A stretch of 33,621 nt of DNA, taken from NCBI RefSeq assembly GCF_000485595.1, contig NW_014577188.1:278467-312087 (forward strand). Reading direction: 5' to 3'. The stretch comes from Priapulus caudatus (taxonomy: Eukaryota > Priapulida > Priapulimorpha > Priapulimorphida > Priapulidae). Position numbers and translations under genes: made by a program. Within the stretch, counting starts at the first letter, position 1. Each line of letters opens with the position of its first letter. Positions 11,601 to 28,205 of this stretch are shown here, piece after piece. The notes under the pieces were generated by a model. It was not told the origin of the DNA. It saw only the letters and a list, made by a program, of their open reading frames with translations, and did no database searches.

Positions 11601-11766
11601 GTAGATATTATCTTACTCCTGATAGTATTATTACATCATGATCATGGAAGACAGACAATTCACAAAGGTTAAAACAACATCATAACTTTGCATTACCTGG
11701 AAGATTTAGGGGTACATTTCCTGCTCCATAGGGAGAGCTATAACCTCCAGTGCCATACCGATCCAT
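5693..11766 (-). CDS. TIMM23: Mitochondrial import inner membrane translocase subunit Tim23 (6 exons)
   Basis: Tim23 is the channel-forming subunit of the TIM23 complex, which moves presequence proteins across the mitochondrial inner membrane. Exons in transcript order are 11766-11697, 11138-11077, 9565-9469, 8040-7953, 6890-6721 and 5805-5693. All splice sites are GT/AG, the phases agree, and they give 199 residues (human about 209). The N-terminus is a short Gly/Tyr-rich stretch (MDRYGTGGYSSPYG). The intermembrane-space motif SPYLNIDPGYLYQ is at residues 32-44, and FIFPEGASHKRGRFELAF opens the Tim17/22/23 domain. Four glycine-rich membrane segments follow at about 68-90, 115-135, 141-158 and 168-185. 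RGADDELNTV and ARGG are family signatures. The gene shares a promoter with NAF1. Its 5' two thirds (exons 1-4) are duplicated downstream; this copy is complete. Confidence 0.95.
5921..6354 (+). mobile_element. Possible solo LTR in TIM23 intron 5
   Basis: The block starts TG, ends ACA, and has an LTR-like layout: a TATA box (tatataag, 6185-6192) followed by a GC-richer leader and then an AT-rich tail. No second LTR or internal retroelement coding region is nearby, and the flanking five bases do not form a clear target duplication. The ends are therefore provisional. It lies antisense to TIM23. Confidence 0.35.
6548..6699. repeat. Low-complexity repeat with cgggggc/gcccccg ends
   Basis: Short direct repeats of ggaaatgccaaaaa sit between inverted cggggg and cccccg blocks, just 3' of TIM23 exon 5 in the gene's orientation. 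Probably a degenerate element. I cannot place it in a family. Confidence 0.35.
7141..7460 (+). repeat. Dispersed SINE-like repeat, copy A (left breakpoint repeat)
   Basis: The region contains gacggacagacgg-like sequence and ends in a hairpin (7429-7457, agctcatcttgac paired with its near complement) followed by taaaaac. Such ends are common in dispersed repeats of marine invertebrates. A diverged relative of its first 140 bases lies at 20590-20731, which shows it is dispersed. From 7285 onward it belongs to the duplicated block. I see no RNA polymerase III promoter that I would defend. Confidence 0.55.
8521..9278. mobile_element. Foldback element with arms of about 315 bp
   Basis: Arms at about 8521-8833 and 8960-9278 are inverted copies, ending tatcaagagtagat and its complement, around a loop of about 126 bases. 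The arms differ at scattered bases, so they are not freshly made. The left arm lacks 11 bases (aacaaaaggca) that are present in the right arm and in both arms of the duplicate at 21968-22736. No transposase. It lies in TIM23 intron 3. Confidence 0.85.
9895..10400. repeat. Minisatellite, about three units of 146-152 bp
   Basis: Each unit contains ggtacgcgacacacc-like sequence (starting near 9936, 10088 and 10234), ccccaagatgtgtaagta, ttggtcgc, tcaattaggggccgagtta and gcggaaggga. The units are separated by runs of aaggtca. It lies in TIM23 intron 2 and is repeated in copy 2 at about 23353-23858. The three units have drifted from each other, so the array is older than the duplication. Confidence 0.8.
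10041..10081. promoter_or_regulatory. Nuclear-receptor-type half sites and one perfect ERE-like palindrome
   Basis: Three overlapping TCAAGGTCA sites (10041, 10047, 10053) are followed by AGGTCA-cag-TGACCT at 10067-10081. This exactly matches the textbook estrogen-response palindrome with a three-base spacer. TCAAGGTCA is the extended half site used by ERR/SF-1 type receptors. These sites belong to the minisatellite unit, so they may be incidental. Binding is not shown. Confidence 0.35.
10582..10806. repeat. Element with ctattcgcccgac ends and an interstitial telomere-type repeat
   Basis: ctattcgcccgac occurs at 10582-10594 and 10620-10632, with its complement at 10794-10806. Inside are a doubled ttgatatcaagaaata motif and three CCCTAA units (10679-10697), the animal telomere sequence in C-strand orientation. 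The inverted ends suggest a small mobile element carrying the telomere-like tract. It is duplicated at about 24040-24264. Confidence 0.6.
11486..11629. repeat. MITE-like inverted repeat around a (GGTA)-rich microsatellite
   Basis: Near-complementary 20-base ends (aatactagcaggagtaagat at the left, its near complement at 11610-11629) enclose a ggtaggta/ggtatata-rich core. The layout resembles microsatellite-bearing miniature elements. It lies in TIM23 intron 1. Confidence 0.6.
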
Positions 11767-12553
11767 CGTTTAAAAATGAAGCTAAGCAATTATAATAGAA
11801 AAAAGAACAAATCACCGGACCTCACCAAACACCTCATTCAACAACATCAACCTCAAACCATTAGTGTCAAGCAAAGATGTCAAGCGAAGGGTCAATACGC
11901 GTGTGCTCTCATAAATGATAGCACACTATTCTAAAATAAGATGGGCACCAAGTTTAATTTACTACACCTTTATTAGAAAAAAATTATTTATATCTTAAAA
12001 TTAAAAAATACAATAGTAAGTCTAAAATTTACTTAATATCATAAACTTCACTAGTTATTCTATTATTTATTATTTATTATGAATAATCGCCTAAACGACG
12101 TGACGTCATTGGAAATTGTTCCCAACATGTCAGCTCCCGTGGAAAACGTGGTATACTCAGGCATTTCTAAATTTTGGTGAAGTACCGGGTATACTAGCTG
12201 ATTAGCAGATGAGCATTTGACATATGTCTTTAAACAGACTGTGTTATAATTTGTGGTAGAGTATCCTGGTTATCAAAAGAGCAAACGTTTTGGTCTGAGT
12301 AATCAGTCTTCAAACGGACTCGGGACTGCATGTGACGTCAATGGTCATTTTTACAAGCAAAAATCGAGAAGTACAAATTTGAAAAGATGATAACGGCCCG
12401 ACGATATGACTTCTCCCCTATTACAAGTTACAACATTAGGTCAACACTACAGTACTGAATATTGTTGTCAGGGAGTAGTCGCGCCGATGTAGCAGGGTAT
12501 ATACTGGTTAGGTACTTAGTATTCTGATAGTAAAAAATCACAGTGTCAGTGAA
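11767..12553. promoter_or_regulatory. Shared bidirectional promoter of TIM23 and NAF1
   Basis: The start codons of the two divergent genes are 787 bases apart. Two perfect TGACGTCA (CRE/ATF) palindromes lie at 12101-12108 and 12333-12340; the first overlaps ATTGG, an inverted CCAAT box. No strong TATA box is placed sensibly for either gene. The divergent layout is seen directly; joint control is inferred. The whole interval is duplicated at 25225-26011. Confidence 0.65.
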
Positions 12554-18783
<6,230 letters not shown>

Positions 18784-18854
18784 CGGAATTTACGTTGCAA
18801 ACGATTTTGTTGAAAATTACTGCATTTAGAGTAATCGCTGAATGACAAAACGAT

Positions 18855-18918
18855 GGGATCGAGAGCGTATTAAGAAGCTTCTTAATATGCTGTTAAGAGC
18901 TTCTTAATATGCTCTTGA
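18855..18918. repeat. Overlapping palindromes in the NAF1 3' UTR
   Basis: gcgtattaagaagc and gagcttcttaatatgctc form overlapping inverted repeats, so the transcript could adopt alternative stem-loops about 80 bases after the stop codon. Function unknown. Confidence 0.5.
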
Positions 18919-19164
18919 TTGGATGTATAACAATTCTTAATGTATGCAATGTATACACAGGCGTCGAAATTTGCTAAAAAAAAAACACACTTGCGCATGC
19001 CGCAAGTTAGGTTAAACAATTACTTGCACCTACCTCTGTTGCCCTCCAAACTGGCAGTACCCCTTCCCTTCCTCCCTGTTTTAGTTTATGATTTATTCTA
19101 TGTCTTCTGTGTCTTCCTGCTCTGATTCAGAGTCATTTACGCTTCAATTTCGTACAGAAATCAA

Positions 19165-19170
19165 AATAAA
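19165..19170 (+). promoter_or_regulatory. Candidate NAF1 polyadenylation signal
   Basis: AATAAA about 380 bases after the NAF1 stop codon. Position is plausible for a 3' UTR end. No transcript evidence. Confidence 0.4.
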
Positions 19171-19794
19171 ATGGGTCTGACTTCTAAATACGTAAGTAGC
19201 TGGCATATTGTTGCTACGAAACATCGCTCAATTGCGTTCGGTGAAAATCACTTGTGTTGCGCAATCGCTATATAGCGAATTTCGACTCATACATGTGTGG
19301 CAGATTGTATAAAAATGTCAAAATTATATGTGTAGTGAGTATAGAAGGTATGTATAGGCAGATTTGTTTTCACCTTGTTAATCTTTGCTCATATTTTTAG
19401 ATCCATTCCTTTATGGAACTTGATAGATGCAGTATATTTTCTTATTATGACCAAGTTATATTTCAATGCCATTGTTTAGCTTATATTTCGACAGTGACAT
19501 GCATATATTATAATTATATATGTATATACTTTCCTTAATGTCTAAGTGTAGTTTTTCAGCAACAAATTAATTGACGATTCAACAAGGCTACAACCCTGAT
19601 TGTCATGCAGGGGCAAACTTAACAAATATTGAAATCGCATATGATGTAAATATATAACACCAAAAAATGTAAAAGCCAATTTAGCCATATGCCACATTAA
19701 ACAGTGTTTCGAGGGAGATATAGTGATCCGCTAGAGGCGCCACCATCCAATGGCATTAGCATAGATATAATAATATAACACATGTGAAAAACGT
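19171..19794. other. Spacer, no gene seen
   Basis: AT-rich sequence between the NAF1 3' end and the foldback element. No protein frame or structured RNA that I recognise. Confidence 0.5.
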
Positions 19795-20408
19795 GAAAAA
19801 AATTGAGCCATAATACGGTCATTCGCCTGCGAGTCTTCTATTGCTACTGGTATGGTGCCGTGGGCGATACTATCCGCGAGAGGGGAGTGAGGAAGAGGGA
19901 AGTGGACGGAGAGAGAAGAGTATATATATAGTATGAATATAGCGCCCGAGAAAGACAGAAGAATTGCAAGAGGGAGAGAGAGAGAAAGAAAGAAAGGGCG
20001 AGTGAGATAGGGGGAGAGAAAGTGATGCTCTTTGACATCCTCGCACAAAGGAACCTCGCTGATTCTCACGGAAACGCGTGTTGTAAACACAGTACACGAA
20101 CACAGAGCACGCGCAGTGCCTCCAGTATTAATCTCCCTCTCCCTCTATCTCCCTGCCTCTCTCTCTCCCTCCCTCCCTCTCTCTCTCCCTCTCTCTTGCC
20201 ATTTTCCTTTCTTTCGCGGGCGCTATATATATATATATATATATAGATAGAGAGAGAGAGATAGAGATATCAGGACGTCCTCATTCCGTCCACTTCCCTC
20301 TTCTTCACTTCCTTACTCCCCTCTCGCGGATAGTATCGGCCACGGCACAATTAGTAGCACGGGAAAACTTTCGCAGGCAAATGACCGTAATTTGGCTCAA
20401 AATTTTTC
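19795..20408. mobile_element. Purine-rich foldback element
   Basis: Arms at about 19795-19990 and 20190-20408 are inverted copies. They share ttgagcc...acggtcattt-type ends, the block gatactatccgcgagagggga, aagagggaagtggacgga, a (TA)n run and gcgcccg. The inner parts are GA-rich on the left and CT-rich on the right. A third, more diverged arm lies at about 28270-28450 in the left-arm orientation. Repeat-rich reading frames here are not genes. Confidence 0.75.
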
Positions 20409-20504
20409 CCCCCCCCCCCCTGGGGCACAATATATGAATTTGCGCCTATAATACACGCGCACGCGTGCGTGCGTGCGTCCAAGCCCGTGTGTGCGCGTCC
20501 ATTC

Positions 20505-20560
20505 GTGTGTGTATGTGTGATTATGTGACTATAAAAACGCGTATTATAGCCATATATCCA
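20505..20560 (+). repeat. 56-bp direct repeat, left of duplicated block
   Basis: These 56 bases, from gtgtgtgtatgtg to catatatcca, are identical to 28206-28261. One copy lies 171 bases before copy 2 of the duplicated block and the other directly abuts its right end. They look like insertion-site duplications or microhomology tracts used in the rearrangement. Confidence 0.85.
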
Positions 20561-20589
20561 TTAAAAAAAAAATCAAAACCTGTGTGATA

Positions 20590-20904
20590 TGTTTTGGGGC
20601 CAGTCCTCATTCATTCACATACCAGAAATGAGCAAAATCCATTGAACCTGAACTGACTTATGGCCATTTCCATTTTTGCCAAAAAGTGGACGTGGCTCGA
20701 ATGTAGGTCTACTGGCGTGCTCCAAAATAGAACGTTCAAACCTCTCCCATAGGAGTAAGAGTAACAACTATATGCAATTTGAAACGTGTGGGTCAAACGG
20801 TACTTGAGTTATCGTTGACTGTAGCCAAATGTTGACGGACAGACGGACGTACAACGGACGACACCCCATGGCAATAGCTCATCTTGACGATGTCAAGACG
20901 AGCT
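20590..20904 (+). repeat. SINE-like repeat, chimeric copy at the left junction
   Basis: The first 140 bases are a diverged relative of 7141-7284 (same order of blocks, many substitutions, e.g. cattcacataccagaaatg against cattcacataccaaaattt). From 20732 onward the sequence is identical to 7285 onward. The switch from diverged to identical marks the junction, and places it inside the repeat. Confidence 0.7.
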
Positions 20905-21967
20905 AAAAACTAACCCTGTCATCTTTTATTGCTGGTGTTCAAATCAAAAGATAGGGGCATATGGAATCAAAATTTGTTCTAGTTGTCACCGTAAAAGGCA
21001 GCACTAGTGGTGCCAGCCATTAACATAAGTAACAATTGACCAATTTGAAATATAACATTGAACATCTAACTGTTATTAAGCAACACAAATTAGAGTAAAA
21101 GAACTGAAACGTTTTTATGGAAGATAATGTGTAAAGCTCTTCATTCAGCTGCTTAAGTTTATATACTACTACTACATAACTAATTAGGCAATTAACGTTC
21201 GATCACAACTAATTTCATTAATATATGTACAACATTTGAAGATCTAATGTGATTATAGGATATTTATGATAGCGAATGAAGGCAAAACTTTTATAAAAAG
21301 CCCATCGACAATATATAAAGAAGAATCAACATTATAAACTCTGTAAAAATATTAACGAATATTGAATTACTTTGTGACATAATGGTAAATAAAACATACT
21401 GTGTTCTGCGGATCGCTCCTGTCTGTCCTGCCACTGCTGTTTCTCTTGCTCCAATGTAGAGGCCATTAACACCACCAAGGACTGCCCCTGTGTTAAAATA
21501 CTAGCATGAATTTGACATAAAATTTATGCATTATTTTCGTCTATGATACCAGGATTTAAAATTGTGTGAAATTGTGCTAAATTTGTCTTCAATTTTAAAA
21601 ATAGCAACCTCAAAGTTCCCACACGTGCAAAATTTAGAGACCCATGTTTTTCAGCTTAATATTTTTCAGCTTCATGTTTTTCTGCTTAATATGATTTCAA
21701 TAACTTCCAAAAAATATTCCGAAAACAAATTCTTTGCTCCTTTACTTGCACATGCATTTTTCTCACCTTACCTAAAAAGGTAGTTGTTACCCCTTGACTA
21801 TTGAACTTTTCAGATTAATACAGTAGGTGGGTGTAAAAATCCTTACAAACTTGGGTCATTATGTAGAATGTTTTGCAACACGAAAAACCACATGGCACAT
21901 ACAACCATGATACCTTAAATATATACATTCCAATGTAACCAGCTAACAGTTCTATTTCTTTAAATAA

Positions 21968-22736
21968 TATCAAGAGTAGATATTTAGGGAAGGAGTGTGA
22001 CATCAATAAACAGGGGAAATTCGTCATTTACTAGCCTTAAAATACCTACGATTTACTACGCGTAACGCAAACAAACTTGAGCTCAAATCGTACACAGTAC
22101 ATTCGCCTAGCATCGTGCGAAATCGTTTCCTCGTATACACCCGCAATCCGTAAATATAGACTAAAACGTACGACACGATTTTCCATTCTGTAGCCAGCAA
22201 AATCTATGCGTTCAGAGACGAATTTGAAACAAAAGGCAGCTACTAACGCGCTATTGCTAACTCGGCGGGCAATGTGGCTCGCTGGGAGATTTGAGTCCGA
22301 TCTGCTGCTGATAGCGGATTGGCGTGCGTGCGTGGTATGGGGGCATGCCAGCTGTATGCCGGTATGTAGCTGTGTACCGGGTCAAAGGTTATCTCGCCGA
22401 GTGTTGCGTTGATGCCTAATCTCCCAGCGAGCCACATTGCCCGCCGAGTTAGCAATAGTGCGTTAGTAGCTGCCTTTTGTTTCAAATTCGTCTCTGAACA
22501 CATTTTTGCTGGCTACAGAATGGAAAATCGTGTCATATGTTTTAGTCTATATCTCCGGATTGCGGGTGTATACGAGGAAACGATTTCGTACGATGCTAGG
22601 CAAATGTACTGGGTACGATTTGAGCTCAAGTTGGTTGCGTTACGCGTAGTAAATCGTAGGTATTTTAAGGCTAGTAAATGACGAATTTCCCTTGTTTATT
22701 GATGTCACACTCCTTCCCTATTATCTACTCTTGATA
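21968..22736. mobile_element. Foldback element, duplicate with intact arms
   Basis: Second copy of the element at 8521-9278. Here the left arm keeps the 11 bases (near 22227-22237) that match the right arm, so this copy shows the ancestral arm. Confidence 0.85.
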
Positions 22737-23352
22737 ATATGCAGCCACACATTAAAAATTAATACGATTAACATATTGACTAGAAAAAAGTTGAACGACA
22801 GCTATGAATTGGTCAATCAATATAAATTTATCTTGGTTGATGACAGTCTCCATGGAAATAGTACTTTTATTTGAATGAGCGACTGACAGATTGGATTTCT
22901 GTTCAAATCACGCCAACTTCACTTACCTGTCATCACTGAACCACCGATCTGTGAGAAGGCCAACTCAAACCTCCCCCGCTTGTGACTTGCACCTTCCGGA
23001 AAAATGAATTCGGGGCCTTCACTCTGGAGAAACAAGTACATACCATCAGATCCGTAGCTATTATGTACACCACATACATACAAACGCTACCCTTGTTAAT
23101 TGCTACTCTAATTAATCCACTCAAAATGTTATATATCTTGAACCATATATAAAGAATGATGTTCTATATCTAGATTCAAAAATAAATACTGAAATTCAAA
23201 AGAATATAATAAAACTAGAAAGGGCAGTTGTCGCCAACTACATGTATCCCCCGTGATCTAGTATGAATAAAATATCTCTGTAAAGACGTAGAAGGTAGGT
23301 AAAGTTAAATAAGTCACAAAGACAAAGGTTTGTTACACAACTCATCTGCCTG

Positions 23353-23858
23353 AGATGTGCAAGTATGTTAAAATTGGTTGCCTTAGGGGTTTTGGTACGC
23401 GACACACCTTCTCCCCAAGATGTGTAAGTATACGAAGTTTGGTCGCGCTAGCTCAATTAGGGGCCGAGTTATACAGCGGAAGGGAAATGTGATGAAGGTC
23501 AAGGTCAAGGTCAAGGTCAAATAAAGGTCACAGTGACCTGGTTTCGGTACGCGACACACCTTCTCCCCAAGATGTGTAAGTATACCAAGTTTGGTCGCAC
23601 TAGGTCAATTAGGGGCCGAGTTATAGAGCGGAAGGGAGATATGATCAAGGTCAAGGTCAAAGTCAAATAAAAGCCGCAGTGACGTGGTTTTGGTACGTGA
23701 CACACTTTCTCCCCAAGATGTGTAAGTAGACTATGTTTGGTCATGCTAGGTCAATTAGGGGTCGAGTTACAGAGCGGAAGGGAAAGTGTCTGCGGCGGCG
23801 GCGGCTGGACAGACATGAAACCATACTATCCGCGCCGACTTTGACGTGGGGGATACAA
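23353..23858. repeat. Minisatellite, duplicate
   Basis: Second copy of 9895-10400, including the TCAAGGTCA run and the AGGTCA-cag-TGACCT palindrome at 23525-23539. Confidence 0.8.
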
Positions 23859-25224
23859 TTACATTAGAGCTGGTCCAACACCACTGACAGTCTGACACCC
23901 ATAACCACTGATCACCTAAAAATACAATGCTTATCTGCCCCTAACAACCTTAATGTGTTGCTGAATTGGGCATGTCTCTGAATAAGAGGTGGATTGTGGC
24001 ATATGGCATGTGTTATATCATGTTAAAATAGGGCCGAGGCTATTCGCCCGACTGCCACATGTGTATGTTGCTACTGTCTATTCGCCCGACCGTCTTGTTG
24101 ATATCAAGAAATACAATTCTTGATATCAAGAAATATCCCTAACCCTAACCCTAACAATGAAAGCAGTGGTGCGGAAATTCTAAAAATGGCAATATCGAGA
24201 GATCTCGCGCGAGGATAAACTCTCGTAGACTGGTTCATATCCTTATAGACTGTCGGGCGAATAGCTAGCCTTTCTTATACACCCGACCGTAGGGCAAATA
24301 CTCACTCTCTTAAAATAGCAGGTTAACATATGCCTATTAGTTATATCACAAGCTCTGCCTGCTTCGGCAGCACAATAAGTTAGTAACATTGTTATAGACA
24401 GGTAAGTCCTGTAATTATTATTTCACACGATCAGTGAATTGGCAGTATAAGGCACCCTTAAAAAATATGTGAAAGAATAATTATACGTATATTATTATAA
24501 GTAAAATACATTAACGTATTAAACATAAAATTACCTGATACAAATAGCCTGGATCGATGTTGAGATATGGGGAGAGCTGCGTCATTGAACCAGTGCCTAC
24601 AAACAAACATAAATATATTGTTTGGAAACAACACCCCACAACTGCACTATGAACACTGAACTAAACTCTCTTCTCATGAAGTCTGGCGAGAGTTGATAAT
24701 GTGGTTTACCACTACCAGTCACAGGAGCCACACTTTTAAATATTGTGAGAAATCGTAAATTTACCACTACCTATTACATTACTAGTGGGACACGCTTTAT
24801 AGCACTTGTAGTGTTAACACAAGTGTTAATAATTATATACCGTTTTATTAAGACTCTACGTCAACGCATTACGTAATGAGTATGCTATAATGAGTGCAAA
24901 TGAGTCGTGCCATCACCTACTGTACTGTACTCTAGCTAATACTAATACTAGCAGGAGTAAGATCATATAGGTATATGTAGGGGTAGGTAGGTAGGTGTAT
25001 ATGTAGGTGTGGTGGGGTAGGTATATAGGTATAGGTATATATAATATAGGTATATATGGTAGATATTATCTTACTCCTGATAGTATTATTACATCATGAT
25101 CATGGAAGACAGACAATTCACAAAGGTTAAAACAACATCATAACTTTGCATTACCTGGAAGATTTAGGGGTACATTTCCTGCTCCATAGGGAGAGCTATA
25201 ACCTCCAGTGCCATACCGATCCAT

Positions 25225-26011
25225 CGTTTAAAAATGAAGCTAAGCAATTATAATAGAAAAAAGAACAAATCACCGGACCTCACCAAACACCTCATTCAAC
25301 AACATCAACCTCAAACCATTAGTGTCAAGCAAAGATGTCAAGCGAAGGGTCAATACGCGTGTGCTCTCATAAATGATAGCACACTATTCTAAAATAAGAT
25401 GGGCACCAAGTTTAATTTACTACACCTTTATTAGAAAAAAATTATTTATATCTTAAAATTAAAAAATACAATAGTAAGTCTAAAATTTACTTAATATCAT
25501 AAACTTCACTAGTTATTCTATTATTTATTATTTATTATGAATAATCGCCTAAACGACGTGACGTCATTGGAAATTGTTCCCAACATGTCAGCTCCCGTGG
25601 AAAACGTGGTATACTCAGGCATTTCTAAATTTTGGTGAAGTACCGGGTATACTAGCTGATTAGCAGATGAGCATTTGACATATGTCTTTAAACAGACTGT
25701 GTTATAATTTGTGGTAGAGTATCCTGGTTATCAAAAGAGCAAACGTTTTGGTCTGAGTAATCAGTCTTCAAACGGACTCGGGACTGCATGTGACGTCAAT
25801 GGTCATTTTTACAAGCAAAAATCGAGAAGTACAAATTTGAAAAGATGATAACGGCCCGACGATATGACTTCTCCCCTATTACAAGTTACAACATTAGGTC
25901 AACACTACAGTACTGAATATTGTTGTCAGGGAGTAGTCGCGCCGATGTAGCAGGGTATATACTGGTTAGGTACTTAGTATTCTGATAGTAAAAAATCACA
26001 GTGTCAGTGAA
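25225..26011. promoter_or_regulatory. Duplicate of the TIM23/NAF1 bidirectional promoter
   Basis: Complete copy of 11767-12553, with TGACGTCA at 25559-25566 and 25791-25798. It should be as active as the parent unless context matters, so both truncated genes could be transcribed. Confidence 0.6.
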
Positions 26012-27689
26012 ATGGAAAGTATAAAATTAAAGGAACCTGAAAGTGAAAGCATTGACATTGGCATGGTAGACTCTGCCAGTGCCAATGAATGCACATCAAA
26101 TGGCGATGAAGAAGAGGCAATCTCTGGCTCTCATCAGCAAAATACAGGCAATTGTCCACGCAACAATAATCTAACCATTGATACTAAACCAGAGCTAGAG
26201 ACGAACTGCGATAATAGTATGGATACTACTACTAGGGATAGTACTGTACCACCAACTAATACGATAACTCATGTGAAACTCGATGGCAGGAATAATAATG
26301 TTACCAGCAAAGAAGATATCTTGTCCAGCAGGAATCAGGATACTACTACTAGCGGTGGCATTGCCTTCAGTGACACTATTATAAACAAAACACAAGATCA
26401 TATTCGTAGTAATCTACCCATGGAGATGAGTGCTGTGGGACAGACCATCGGCAATGCAAGCTTGATCAGCAATAAAGAAGGAGAGATCACCTGCAGTAGG
26501 AATGAGCAAAGTTGCACGAATGTGAATGCTACAGGGACAGTTTTTGAAAATGAGATCCATGTTCAGAATCATAATGATGGACTGCCATCCATCAGAAGCG
26601 TGTGTACAGAAGTGAATATGAGCAACACCGTTTCACACAAATCAGATAATAGGCTTAACCCATGTAGGATTTCTCAAGATGCAACTGAAACAAATGTGAA
26701 TGAATCCTCATCTGACTCTGGTACAGAAGATAGTGACAGTGACAGTAATAGCAGCAATGATGATGAAACCCCAATTATTGTAACATTAGAACAAGATTCT
26801 TTGAAGAGAAATACTGGAGATACTGAGCTACAAACTACTACCACTATTAATACTATTAGTATTGATAGTTCTAGCTCATCTGATTCATCAAGCTCTTCTT
26901 CTGATTCCACTTCAAGGTATATACACAAATATGCAGCAGCACATATATATGTGGAAGCTATTGTTTATGTAAATGATTTCATATTATATAACACTGTAAT
27001 TGTCTTGACCGTGACAAACAATGTCTGTAGATTTATGTATAATGTATTACATAGCACTAAATATAAGCTGCGTTCACACGAGGATTTCAGTTCCGTACTG
27101 AGCGTTCACATGTTAAAAATATTCAAGACTTATACGCGGCTTAGTCAGTACCGTACTGAAATACGAGGCTTACTCGGCGCGGAAAGTGATTCTGAGCTGA
27201 AACATTCGGCACCACGCTGGCCGCGTATTGTCTGTCGTGTGAACGCAATTTCGAATTGCAAAACTTTAGTGCTCTTACCTAGACTGGTACCCTTTCGCTA
27301 CACGACGTTAGTGTAGCGTGTGGAACTGTCGACCAGGTACCAATCTATATTATACCTAGCCAGCTAAGCCTCGATTCTCGTGTGAACGCTCCGGGTTGTG
27401 TTAGCACGGTATTTCAGCCGAATTCAGCACCAGATAAGTACAAAACCAGCGAGGCCGTGTATCTCGTGTGAACGCAGCTATAGGCTTTCCATGTTATGGA
27501 ATAGAAACATTTAACCTATAATAAATCTACATGGAATATAACTTTGTATTTAATTATATATGTCTATTTTGTTTATGAAATATTAGTGATGATGATGAAG
27601 TCCAAGAGAAACAGCAACTGCCAACTACCAAGGTGAATAAGGGAATGCCAGATGGAAAAATGGAACTGCTAGACGAAATGCTACCTATA
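26012..27689 (+). pseudogene. Truncated NAF1 copy, exons 1-2 only
   Basis: Exons 26012-26916 and 27587-27689 are copies of NAF1 exons 1-2. They encode the first 336 residues, which are the disordered acidic/Ser-rich region. The Gar1/Naf1 core, the DFSDDEQEK motif and the proline-rich tail are missing. Reading through the exon 2 donor adds six residues before a stop. Both exons are open and unaltered. A product would lack the dyskerin-binding domain, so it should not work as NAF1. An alternative is splicing to a new exon to the right; I see none. Confidence 0.88.
27066..27479. mobile_element. MITE, duplicate in truncated NAF1 copy
   Basis: Copy of the element at 13608-14021 with the same perfect 17-bp ends. 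Confidence 0.75.
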
Positions 27690-27886
27690 GTATGTATTCC
27701 TTTTAGTTAAATTTAGCTCCATGTTACTGGAAATAATCACAAAACATCAACGTTTATATGCGAAAATATTGAACATTTATTATAAATAAGTATATATGTT
27801 ACTAACTCTAGTACTATAGCCCTTGTTCACCAGAGGCGCCCCTGTGGCGAACAAGGGCTATAGTGCTAGAGCTAATATGTTACTTC

Positions 27887-28204
27887 AGGGGTAGAAATTA
27901 ACTTTTGAGCAAGGGAGTCCGTTGACTCCCCGCCGTCAAAAAGAGGGAGTCCGCAGCAAAATGAAGGAGTCCACAGTCTGAAGTTCAAAACTAAAGATAT
28001 TAACAAACGCATGTGCTTATTTTGAAGATTCATGCGATTGCACGTCTGCCAAATTGTCTTTGGGTATTTGCTGAAAAAAATACGCCAATTCCGCGAGGCC
28101 GTGCGCTGGAACGAACCAAGGAGCTAAATATAACAAGGAGAGGAAGCGCCGCCATATCTGGCCCAAATTTGGGTTCGGCAGAGACCCTAGAACAGATTAG
28201 TGTT
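27887..28204. mobile_element. Broken hAT-like element and nested hAT MITE
   Basis: Left part of the nested pair at 14431-14994 and 14661-14869. The inner MITE starts at 28117 and is cut at 28204, near its midpoint. The right end of both elements is missing, which fixes the right breakpoint of the duplication. Confidence 0.85.
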
Positions 28205-28205
28205 A

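Larger units (their letters stand above)
21400..25224 (-). pseudogene. Truncated TIM23 copy, exons 1-4 only
   Basis: Exons identical to TIM23 exons 1-4 lie at 25224-25155, 24596-24535, 23023-22927 and 21487-21400. They encode the intermembrane-space segment and the first membrane helix (residues 1-105). Exons 5 and 6, holding helices 2-4, are missing: nothing like them is found between 18784 and 21400. If transcribed without a new 3' exon, translation would run past the exon 4 donor for about 35 mostly hydrophobic residues before a stop. It still has the complete promoter. No disabling mutation is visible in the exons present, so decay has not begun. Confidence 0.88.
20732..28204. other. Duplicated block, copy 2 (truncated genes)
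   Basis: This is a near-identical direct repeat of 7285-14748, offset by 13,447 bases at its left end, 13,458 through its middle and 13,456 at its right end. The offset changes correspond to an 11-bp indel near 22230 and a 2-bp indel near 27509. I saw no substitution in the parts compared by eye, and the 434-codon frame is identical. Left neighbour is a diverged repeat copy; right neighbour is the 56-bp repeat. TIM23 exons 5-6 and NAF1 exons 3-6 are absent. It is either a recent segmental duplication or an assembly artefact from a second haplotype. Confidence 0.92.

Noticed and set aside
19731-20250. Ser/Leu/Pro-rich frames on both strands
   Set aside because: They come from the purine-rich foldback arms and simple sequence.
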